Assembly: GCF_019443965.1 (NCBI RefSeq)
Contig: NZ_CP040814.1
Location: 1,736,001-1,800,000 of the forward strand
Origin: Salinibacterium sp. M195
GTDB lineage: Bacteria > Actinomycetota > Actinomycetes > Actinomycetales > Microbacteriaceae
Direction of reading: 5' to 3'
Length of the DNA: 64,000 nucleotides
The stretch's first letter is position 1, and every line of letters begins with the position of its first letter. This document shows, in pieces, positions 36,795 through 43,463 of the stretch. Made by a program: the position numbers and the translations under genes. The notes below the pieces were generated by a model, which saw only the letters and a program-made list of their open reading frames with translations, ran no database searches and had not been told where the DNA came from.

Positions 36795-37736
36795 GTGCCA
36801 CCGGACATTCTTGAGCTCACCGATCAGATCAGTCTCACCCCATCGCAGGCTGTCGGCATTCCGCTCGCTCTGATCGGCGCCGTACTTCTATCGCTTGGGG
36901 CACAGTTTCAACATCGTGGCGTTGCGCGAATGGAAAAATTTCACGGTACTGAAGCGAGTTCTGGGCTTAATTTCGGGCAAATTAGAGCCTTGTTGGCTCG
37001 ACCATCGTGGGTTCTCGGCACCACGTTCCTCGGGCTTGCGATCGTCTTCCAGCTCTCGAGCTTGGCGATTGCGCCCATCATGGTTGTTCAGCCGTTAGGG
37101 GCGGTTGCCCTCGTGATGACGGCCATCATGAATTCACGACTAACCAAAATTCGCTTGGATGCCATCTCAATCCGCGCAATAGTGATGTGCGTTGCGGGCG
37201 TCGGTGCCTTCGTCGCGATGGCCGCCACGTTCGCGAAATCGACGCGAGTGACGGAACGTGAACTGTCGATTGTGCTGATTGTTTTGGTCATCGTGCTGGC
37301 ATTGTGGATCACGCTCTTTGTCATCTTCCGCAAGAACGCGTCGCCGGTGTTCTACATCTTGGGAGCCGGAATGCTTTTCGGTTTCGTTGCAACGCTCGCC
37401 AAGGTCGTCATTGATCGAATTAAGACGATCATGATTTTCGGATCAGGTCTTGAGAGCACTGACCTTCTGACCGCGTTGTGCATTGTGGGGCTAATCGCGG
37501 CCTCGTTGCTTGGTTCTTACTTTGTTCAGACCGCATATGCTTCCGGGCCACCCGATTTGGTCGTGGCGGGGCTCACCGTCGTCGATCCACTCGTCGCTGT
37601 CTCTGTCGGCATCATTGTGCTCGGCGAAGCGTCGAATGCGCCAATGTGGGCGGTGGTCGCCTTTGTGATCAGCGGCGCTGTAGCCATCTGGGGCGTCTTT
37701 TTGCTTGCGAAACACCACCCGCAATTGAAGTCGTAG
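36795..37736 (+). CDS. DMT-superfamily transporter, NIPA-like
   Basis: The 313-residue protein has nine to ten hydrophobic helices. The first, GIPLALIGAVLLSLGAQFQHRGVARME, resembles the NIPA (DUF803) magnesium transporter group within the DMT superfamily. Later helices include IMVVQPLGAVALVMTAIMNSRL and FVQTAYASGPPDLVVAGLTVVDPLVAVSVGIIVLGE, the latter typical of EamA-type exporters. The GTG start follows the divergent def gene by 40 bases. Substrate is not certain. Confidence 0.8.
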   Translation: MPPDILELTDQISLTPSQAVGIPLALIGAVLLSLGAQFQHRGVARMEKFHGTEASSGLNFGQIRALLARPSWVLGTTFLGLAIVFQLSSLAIAPIMVVQPLGAVALVMTAIMNSRLTKIRLDAISIRAIVMCVAGVGAFVAMAATFAKSTRVTERELSIVLIVLVIVLALWITLFVIFRKNASPVFYILGAGMLFGFVATLAKVVIDRIKTIMIFGSGLESTDLLTALCIVGLIAASLLGSYFVQTAYASGPPDLVVAGLTVVDPLVAVSVGIIVLGEASNAPMWAVVAFVISGAVAIWGVFLLAKHHPQLKS

Positions 37737-37866
37737 CTTTCCCGACCCCCGGTGGAGCGACCCGCGCGTGCAGCCGTGGTGAGGTACCTTATTAGGTGCC
37801 CTCGGACTCACCGGGTCTTAAAGCGCGCTGGCTCATGATGCAAAATTGTTAAGGAAATCTTCGACT

Positions 37867-39111
37867 GTGACTTCCGCTGTGAAACGCTCGCCTCACGAGG
37901 GCAAACCGCGACTTCGCATCCTGATCGGTGCCGACACGTTCTGGCCTCAAATTAATGGGGCGGCCACGTTCATCGCTCGGCTGGCTGCTGGCCTCGCCGA
38001 GCGCGGACATGACGTGCATATCGTGGCGCCGTCGTACTCCAACAACACCTTGGGCACGATGGTTGAGGAACATGAGGGTCAGAAGGTGACCCTCCACCGT
38101 CTCTATTCGTGGCAATGGCCCGGTCACCCGTGGCTACGATTCATGATGCCGTGGCGCGTCAAGCAAAACTCAGCACGAATTCTCGACCAGGTGAAACCTG
38201 ACGTCATCCACTTTCAGTCACACATCATCGTGGGCCGCGGGATGACGCTGGAGGGCGGCAAGCGAGGCATTCGACTCGTGGGTACCAACCACTTCATGCC
38301 CGAGAATCTGTTGGATCACGCGTTCATCATCCCCAAGTTTTTGCGTCGCAAAGCGATCCGGATGGGCTGGGCAGCCGCGGGTCGTTCGTTCGCGCGTGCC
38401 GCGTCGGTAACCACTCCGACGCGTCGGGCAGCGGAATACCTTGAAGACAACACCTTGATTCGCAACGTGGTTGCCGTTTCTTGTGGCATCAATGCTGATG
38501 GCTACAACGGAAACCTCGACCCCAAGCCTGAAAACTTGGTGGTGTTCTTGGGGCGTCTGTCTGACGAGAAACAGATCGACAAACTCATTCGGGCAATATC
38601 GATCATGGATCCTGCGCTCGAGACAAAGCTGGAAATTGTCGGCGGGGGAGAGCTCGAAGGCAAACTCCGGGCCCTCGCTGCCTCCTTGGGCCTCGCAGAT
38701 CGCGTGACGCTCACCGGTTTTGTTGAGCAGGACCAACTGCGTGACGCTCTGCAACGTGGTTCTGTGTTCGCGATGCCGTCTATCGCCGAACTGCAGAGCA
38801 TCTCCACCATGGAAGCAATGGCATCCGGATTGCCTGTCGTTGCGGCAAACGCGATGGCATTGCCACATCTCGTGCGCGACGGTGAGAATGGCTTCCTGTT
38901 CGATCCCACCAGCGTCGAAGACCTTGCCGAAAAGCTGACCCGCGTGTTGACAATGCCGGCGGATGAACTTCTCAAGCTGAAGAAGGGGAGCCTCGCTATC
39001 GTCGCGTCCCACGACATCCAGCGCACGCTCGACACTTTCGAGAGCATGTATCGCGGCGAAGAAGTCACTGACCCCGCTGCGCTAGGAAAAGCAAGCGAGA
39101 GCGCCTCCTAA
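37867..39111 (+). CDS. GT4-family glycosyltransferase
   Basis: The 414-residue retaining glycosyltransferase of the GT-B fold starts at GTG 37867 (AAGGAA upstream). The N-terminal domain has ADTFWPQINGAATFIARLAAGLAERGHDVHIVAPS. The C-terminal domain has VVFLGRLSDEKQIDKLIRAI and MPSIAELQSISTMEAMASGLPVVA, the E-x7-E motif that binds the nucleotide-sugar donor. It is close to actinobacterial mannosyltransferases of the PimB/MgtA kind, which make glycolipids or lipoglycans; the acceptor is an inference. Confidence 0.88.
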   Translation: MTSAVKRSPHEGKPRLRILIGADTFWPQINGAATFIARLAAGLAERGHDVHIVAPSYSNNTLGTMVEEHEGQKVTLHRLYSWQWPGHPWLRFMMPWRVKQNSARILDQVKPDVIHFQSHIIVGRGMTLEGGKRGIRLVGTNHFMPENLLDHAFIIPKFLRRKAIRMGWAAAGRSFARAASVTTPTRRAAEYLEDNTLIRNVVAVSCGINADGYNGNLDPKPENLVVFLGRLSDEKQIDKLIRAISIMDPALETKLEIVGGGELEGKLRALAASLGLADRVTLTGFVEQDQLRDALQRGSVFAMPSIAELQSISTMEAMASGLPVVAANAMALPHLVRDGENGFLFDPTSVEDLAEKLTRVLTMPADELLKLKKGSLAIVASHDIQRTLDTFESMYRGEEVTDPAALGKASESAS

Positions 39112-39125
39112 TCGGAGACGCTCTC
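39097..39125. terminator. bidirectional terminator between GT4 gene and dps
   Basis: GAGAGCGCCTCC (39097-39108) faces GGAGACGCTCTC (39114-39125) with one mismatch across a 5-base loop that contains the GT4 stop codon. It serves both the plus-strand GT4 gene and the converging dps gene. Confidence 0.7.
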
Positions 39126-39160
39126 GGCTGAGCGACAGCTCACTCACGCAGGCGTGGAGC

Positions 39161-39703
39161 CTACTTCTTTGCGGGGGTACGATTTTCTGCGGAAACCATC
39201 CAGGCATACTGCTCGAGGGTTTCGATGATGGCGTGGAGCAGATCAGCGCTTGTGGGGTCTTCTTCATCGATCGGGTCGTGAACCTCACGGATGGTGGCCA
39301 CCGTTCCTTCAAGGCGTTCGGTGAGCAGATCGATGGTGTCTGTAGTGCTGATCTCACCCGCCGGAAATTCAGGAAGCGTCGTTGTGACAGCTACCGTGTC
39401 GCTGCGGCCATCCGGTGTGGCATGCAGCGCGCGCATCCGTTCGGCGATGGTGTCGCTAAACCCCCGGGTCGCTTCGATGATTTCGTCGAGAACGAGGTGC
39501 GTGTCGCGGAAGTTCTTACCGACGACATTCCAATGAGCTTGTTTGCCCTGAAGCTGCAGTTCGATCAGGTCAACAAGTACCTGCTGCATGCGGTCAGCAA
39601 GCGCTTTCGACGCGACGAAACCGTGCTCGGCGTTCTGTTGGCGGGTTTTACGAGCCCCAGATTTGGCTGGACTCTTGGTCTGCGCTTTCTGCGAATCAGT
39701 CAT
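39161..39703 (-). CDS. dps: Dps-family ferritin-like protein
   Basis: Dps forms a 12-mer that oxidises and stores iron and protects DNA. The 180-residue protein has a basic Lys/Ala-rich N-terminal tail (about 1-25, likely DNA-binding), the ferroxidase signature QGKQAHWNVVGKNFRDTHLVLDEI near residues 53-76 and the four-helix body with IAERMRAL and DLLHAIIETLEQYAWMVSAE. A terminator lies just beyond its 3' end. Confidence 0.92.
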   Translation of the reverse strand: MTDSQKAQTKSPAKSGARKTRQQNAEHGFVASKALADRMQQVLVDLIELQLQGKQAHWNVVGKNFRDTHLVLDEIIEATRGFSDTIAERMRALHATPDGRSDTVAVTTTLPEFPAGEISTTDTIDLLTERLEGTVATIREVHDPIDEEDPTSADLLHAIIETLEQYAWMVSAENRTPAKK

Positions 39704-39828
39704 AAGCCAAACGTAGGAGCGCTGGATGAATGATTGCTCAAAGTTTTTTGTGAGGATGCCGAACAGCCGTGCGAACGGACGACCACTTTGCCGGTAACGT
39801 AGATACGCGTTCGCACTAGTGCGGACTC

Positions 39829-39868
39829 GGGGCGGTAGCTCAGCTGGTTAGAGCAGCGGACTCATAAT
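39829..39868 (+). pseudogene. 5' half of a split tRNA gene (anticodon CAT)
   Basis: The 40 bases contain acceptor GGGGCGG (39829-39835), TA, D-arm GCTC...GAGC, anticodon 5' stem GCGGA and loop CTCATAA, then T. The sequence then leaves tRNA homology abruptly at 39869. The missing 3' half is at 43189-43233. Its acceptor strand CCGCCCT pairs fully with GGGGCGG (one G-U), and its anticodon strand TCCGT pairs with GCGGA (one G-U), so the two were one gene. The CAT anticodon means elongator/initiator Met or the Ile2 precursor. Confidence 0.85.
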
Positions 39869-39918
39869 TGCTTGTTCCACGCAAAATACGCACGCGAACT
39901 ATGGGATTTTGGCGGCAA

Positions 39919-39933
39919 GTGCACCCTACGGTG
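39919..39933. repeat. 15-bp repeat near the left island end
   Basis: GTGCACCCTACGGTG occurs here 50 bases inside the left att core, and again at 43063-43077 about 110 bases inside the right core. In a 64-kb window one or two 15-mer repeats can arise by chance, but the placement near both ends makes an arm-type recombinase site possible. Confidence 0.4.
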
Positions 39934-40253
39934 ATCCCTATATTTTTGCCGGTTCTTCTCCCGTAACCAGCGGAATTTTTCCATCGGTTTGACTCTCAGT
40001 GACAGATTCCGAACCGCTGATGACAGTCGGCGAAATCGACTATTGACGCCTCGCAACAGCGCATGCGGCACCCGCAAAGCGGGTTTTGCCGACTACAACG
40101 GTCTTGTGCAGTCCAGTGTCCGTGCTCGCAAATTTTTACCTCGAACCGATCCGTGAGCGGCCTCGTCTCAGGCTTCTGCTCGTGCTAGAGGTGCGCTAAA
40201 GTCAGGATGTCCAGCACTGTAGTGAGCGGTGCTCAAAGATGAGTGAGGGAACC

Positions 40254-42551
40254 ATGCTTACGCGCATAGAGAAGATCAGTGGAACTGGGCTATTGCATCA
40301 TGCGACGGGCGCAAATCTGAAGCTTGAGCCTGTGTCTCTTATCTACGCGCAAAATGGTCGAGGTAAGTCGACGCTCAGCGCGGTCCTTCGCTCGGTTGCA
40401 ACTGGTAATTCCGACGAAATATTATGTCGAAAGACCATCGATGGAACCAACGATCAGACCGCTAGGCTCCAGTTTCAAAACGGGCAACGAAGCATCTTCG
40501 CGAATGGCATGTGGGACTCCACCCGTCCCGAGTTGCTCATCTTTGACACTCATTTCATCGAAAGTAACGTTTATTCGGGCGTGAGCGTTACGACCGAGCA
40601 CCGTCGAAATTTGCTCGATTTTGCTATCGGAAATCGCGCTGTCGACGCTCGTCAAACGGAAGAAGCTGCGGCGTCGACTCTTCAGGAATCCAAGGACGCC
40701 TTGCAATCCGTTAGGGGGAAGATCGAGGCGTTAGCCCAAGGATTGTCGGCCGAGCAGTTCGAGGTGTTGCCGCAAGTCGCCGACATCGAGGTAAAACTAG
40801 AAGCCTTAAAAACACTCCGTGCCGACGCGGAGCGTTCTGAAATCATCCTTGAGCAGGCTTTGCCGTCGCGCCTGTCGAAAGTGAAACTCGACGTCGACCA
40901 AATTTTCGAAATTCTCAACACCCAGCTCGAAGGAATTGAGACAAATGCAGAAGCCGTGGTGCTTGAGCATCTTCGTTCTCTCCGTGGCGAGTCATCATTG
41001 GAAGAGTGGGTAAGTGAAGGCCTTAGTCACCAAGTGGGCGACTCTTGCCCATTCTGCGCGCAATCGACTTCTGGTGTCGAATTGGTCGAAATGTACCGGG
41101 ACTACTTCAACCAAGAGTTTCTAAATTTTAAGAAGGAAATCTCGGTTGGAAGGGCTGCCGTTGAGCTCGCAACGGATGATGGTGCCGCCGCGAACTTTCG
41201 TTCCGAGCAGACAGCGCTAGGCAATCAGATACGAATGTGGAATGTCTTAGTCGGGCAGAGTTCGTTAACCTCCTTGGACGATTCGGAATTCGAGACTCTT
41301 TTGGCCGCGGTAAATCGAAAGTTGTTGGGACTGTTCGACGTAAAGATTCAAAACCCTGCCAGCCAGCCGGGAAGTGAGGGCGCAAAGGCTGAGGTCGCGA
41401 TGCAACTGGATATGTGCAATTCGATCATTGAGTCTCAAAACGCGGTCCTCGAAACCAACGAGATTGCTATCAATGCCTATCGAGCCGCGCTTGCGGGCGC
41501 TTCCGTTGAGATGATCGACGGCCAGATTGCATCCCTTGAACAAACGATCGTTCGTTTCGATTCGGCGACTGCTGGTTTCTTCTTAGAGTTCGAAGCTCTG
41601 AAGTCCAAAGTGGCGGCAGCGGAACGAGCAAAGTTGGAGGCTCGATCGGCACTCACTACCATCATGTCGGCGACGCTTGACGCGTACAGCACGAGTATCA
41701 ATGGGATTCTTTCCAAGCTCGGTGCTGCTTTTTCCATCCAGAGTTTGAGCAACAACTTCCGGGGCGGAACAGCCCGTAGCAACTATGAAATTTCGCTGCG
41801 AGGGCGGGCTGTCGGCCTTAGCGGCGGGGAGCCCGCGTTTGATACAGCGTTGAGCGAGGGGGACAAGCGCACGCTCGCTTTTGCATTCTTCGTTGCGTCT
41901 GCGCTGGCAGATCCAGACTTGGCTTCGAAGACTCTCATTATCGATGACCCTGTTAGCAGTTTGGACAGACATCGTAGAGAGAGCACTATTGCGCTTCTCA
42001 GTAGACTGGCGGATGCAAGCGAGCAGTTGATCGTCCTCGGGCATGACGCCGTGTTCTTGCGTGCCCTTCGCGACTCGTTGAATAAGTCTGCTGAGCGTTC
42101 TATCGCTGAGTTGGAGATTCAGCACGTTGGCTCGGCCTACTCAGATTTCGCTGCGTTTGATCTCGACATCGAATGCGAGACTCCCTATTACAGCGATTAT
42201 CGAGCCGTAAGCGACTTTGTTCAGGGACGGTCGCAGGACGCTTCTGCGGCAGCCAAGGGTCTTCGTCCGCTCCTGGAAGGGCACTTACACCGCCGTTTCC
42301 CTGGTCTTATCCCAAATGGCCGTATGTTGGGTAGCTCGATCACGGAAATAGCTGCGGCCACACCCCCTAGTCCGCTTGCTCTGGTCGCCCCGTGGGTTCC
42401 AGAGCTTCGCGAATTGAACGACTTCGCAAGCGGCTTCCATCACTCGACGGAACACGCGCGTCAATTGGAGCCAGCCGATGATGCCTCAGTCCGCTCTTTC
42501 GGGGAGCGCGTCCTCAACATGATTCACGGGGCCCCGGTTCCGGAGTTCTAA
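40254..42551 (+). CDS. PrrC/RloC-like AAA_13 ATPase, predicted tRNA anticodon nuclease
   Basis: The 765-residue protein (ATG 40254 after GAGGGAACC; an in-frame ATG at 40239 is possible) has an ABC/SMC-like ATPase split by a long coiled coil. It has Walker A AQNGRGKST (32-40), signature LSEGDKRTLAFAFFVA, Walker B TLIIDDPVSSLD with D564-D565, and His597 in LGHDAVF. In the coiled coil, CPFC (Cys265, Cys268) is a zinc-hook-like motif as in RloC. The C-terminal ~110 residues contain Arg671-x3-Glu675 (GLRPLLEGHL) and His729/730 (LNDFASGFHHST), similar in order to the Arg320/Glu324/His356 triad of PrrC anticodon nuclease. Family membership (PF13166) is well supported; nuclease activity is inference. 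It is the only long gene of the island. Confidence 0.82.
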   Translation: MLTRIEKISGTGLLHHATGANLKLEPVSLIYAQNGRGKSTLSAVLRSVATGNSDEILCRKTIDGTNDQTARLQFQNGQRSIFANGMWDSTRPELLIFDTHFIESNVYSGVSVTTEHRRNLLDFAIGNRAVDARQTEEAAASTLQESKDALQSVRGKIEALAQGLSAEQFEVLPQVADIEVKLEALKTLRADAERSEIILEQALPSRLSKVKLDVDQIFEILNTQLEGIETNAEAVVLEHLRSLRGESSLEEWVSEGLSHQVGDSCPFCAQSTSGVELVEMYRDYFNQEFLNFKKEISVGRAAVELATDDGAAANFRSEQTALGNQIRMWNVLVGQSSLTSLDDSEFETLLAAVNRKLLGLFDVKIQNPASQPGSEGAKAEVAMQLDMCNSIIESQNAVLETNEIAINAYRAALAGASVEMIDGQIASLEQTIVRFDSATAGFFLEFEALKSKVAAAERAKLEARSALTTIMSATLDAYSTSINGILSKLGAAFSIQSLSNNFRGGTARSNYEISLRGRAVGLSGGEPAFDTALSEGDKRTLAFAFFVASALADPDLASKTLIIDDPVSSLDRHRRESTIALLSRLADASEQLIVLGHDAVFLRALRDSLNKSAERSIAELEIQHVGSAYSDFAAFDLDIECETPYYSDYRAVSDFVQGRSQDASAAAKGLRPLLEGHLHRRFPGLIPNGRMLGSSITEIAAATPPSPLALVAPWVPELRELNDFASGFHHSTEHARQLEPADDASVRSFGERVLNMIHGAPVPEF

Positions 42552-42732
42552 TCCGTTTTCAGGTGCAGCTGGTGTGAGAGTAGGTGCTGGAATCTTCATG
42601 AGCCCGTATCATCCGTACATTACGAGTAGGGCAATTGCTCCTGCTGCGGCTCGTATCGAACCGAGTGGTCCAGAAAGGGCGGATCAGTTCTTGGCCTTCG
42701 CGAGGGCTTCGAACCAATAGGATTGTCTGCAA
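42552..42732 (+). other. non-coding stretch between nuclease gene and island tRNA
   Basis: I see no gene, hairpin or clear promoter in these 181 bases. The tRNA that follows must be transcribed from here or by readthrough from the nuclease gene. Confidence 0.5.
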
Positions 42733-42806
42733 GGGGTGGTAGCTCAGCTGGTTAGAGCACCCGGCTCATAACCGGGCAGTCGCGGGTTCAAGTCCCGCCC
42801 ACCCTA
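42733..42806 (+). tRNA. tRNA with anticodon CAT (Met or Ile2), island-borne
   Basis: The complete 74-base cloverleaf has acceptor GGGGTGG/CCACCCT (one G-U), D-arm GCTC...GAGC, anticodon stem CCCGG/CCGGG with loop CTCATAA, T-arm GCGGG-TTCAAGT-CCCGC and discriminator A. It differs from the split tRNA in acceptor, anticodon-stem and variable regions, so it is not a duplicate. Whether it is elongator Met or the lysidine-modified Ile2 tRNA cannot be settled by eye. Confidence 0.92.
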
Positions 42807-43188
42807 CAAGCGCCCATAACGGGCGAATCCCCTGAAGCAAGTGCGCATTGTCGTTCCATCCGAACTTTGGGAGCTCTTTCGGCCGCACGAGCAAGCAGGT
42901 GGTCTGTTTCCGGCGCGTCTCGTGTCGGTTACCGCGAGAGTGCCGATTCGACTGCGACGTAGATTTGCTTCGGCTCCGGCTCATGGCTCGTTGCGGCCGC
43001 TCGTGACCTTGGTCACTTTTCGCGCGGTGGTGCTCGCAGTGCGCTACTCGGACCGCGAGCAGGTGCACCCTACGGTGCACCCTACGCTACGACCCCGTAC
43101 GACCCCGTACGGGGGTCTCAGCGGAACGCAATCCAGCAAACCGCTGCAAGAACCACGTAAACCAAGGGATCTCGAAAGTGCTCGCTAT
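42807..43188. other. right part of the island without a convincing gene
   Basis: A long plus-strand frame runs through this stretch and on across the split tRNA half, but it has no recognisable domain and cannot be real across the tRNA. Two 12-bp tandem copies of GTGCACCCTACG (43063-43086), two copies of TACGACCCCG (43088-43107) and the hairpin GACCCC-GTACG-GGGGTC (43101-43117) cluster near the right end. Confidence 0.5.
43063..43117. repeat. tandem repeats and hairpin at the right island end
   Basis: GTGCACCCTACG is repeated twice in tandem and is followed by two tandem TACGACCCCG units that run into a 6-bp palindromic stem (GACCCC/GGGGTC). The first unit matches the repeat at 39919-39933 near the other end of the island. 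These could be recombinase arm sites, but no recombinase is present to test against. Confidence 0.6.
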
Positions 43189-43233
43189 GGACTCATAATC
43201 CGTCGGTCATGGGTTCAAGTCCCATCCGCCCTA
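43189..43233 (+). pseudogene. 3' half of the split tRNA gene (anticodon CAT)
   Basis: After the repeated core GGACTCATAAT come TCCGT-type anticodon 3' stem, variable loop, T-arm ATGGG-TTCAAGT-CCCAT, acceptor CCGCCCT and discriminator A at 43233. It restores a full cloverleaf when joined to 39829-39868. As it stands there is no promoter or 5' half, so it cannot yield a tRNA unless the halves are joined in trans or the island excises. Confidence 0.85.
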
Positions 43234-43416
43234 CGAATATGGCTCTGGATCTGTGATATTTCAGAGTTTTTGGCCTTCGCGTGGGAGGCTGAATTGTCCG
43301 GATACACGAAACCTACGCCCCGACCTACGCTTACAGGGATGCGGCGCGTGACAAGAAGCTTCGGGAAACTTTGGCTTTTGACGGATGCGGTCCGCCGTAC
43401 GTCTAGGGATTTCCGG

Positions 43417-43452
43417 CGCAAAAATGGGCAGCGGCTAAAAGCCACCGCCCAT
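43417..43452 (-). terminator. terminator of the LAxTG surface-protein gene
   Basis: On the minus strand ATGGGCGGTGGCT pairs with AGCCGCTGCCCAT over 13 positions, two of them G-U, across a 3-base loop, and TTTTT follows. On the plus strand the same stem has two mismatches but is followed by a T7 run, so it could work weakly both ways. Confidence 0.8.
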
Positions 43453-43463
43453 TCGTTTTTTTG

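Larger units (their letters stand above)
39869..43199 (+). mobile_element. 3.3-kb island inserted in the tRNA anticodon loop
   Basis: An 11-bp direct repeat, GGACTCATAAT, flanks the segment (39858-39868 and 43189-43199) and equals part of the anticodon stem plus the loop of the split tRNA, as expected of an att core. Inside are one long gene (PrrC/RloC-like, 40254-42551) and a complete tRNA-CAT (42733-42806). The left 385 bases and the stretch 42807-43188 have no convincing gene. The base composition looks less GC-rich than the neighbours. No integrase, transposase or IS end was found, so mobilisation would need a recombinase acting in trans or one since lost. Confidence 0.75.

Noticed and set aside
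39361..39375. CGGAAATTCAGGAAG resembling an arm of the ~100-bp inverted-repeat element
   Set aside because: It lies inside the dps coding sequence, has no inverted partner nearby and is explained by the protein sequence LPEFPAG.
39862..40077. Minus-strand frame of 71 codons across the left island junction
   Set aside because: It runs into the split tRNA half, has no recognisable domain and a very basic random-like composition.
39868..43199. Group I intron in the tRNA anticodon loop
   Set aside because: Any splice point inside the 11-bp repeat gives the same base at the 5' exon end and the intron end, so the U/G pair needed by group I introns is not possible; the size and the protein gene also do not fit.
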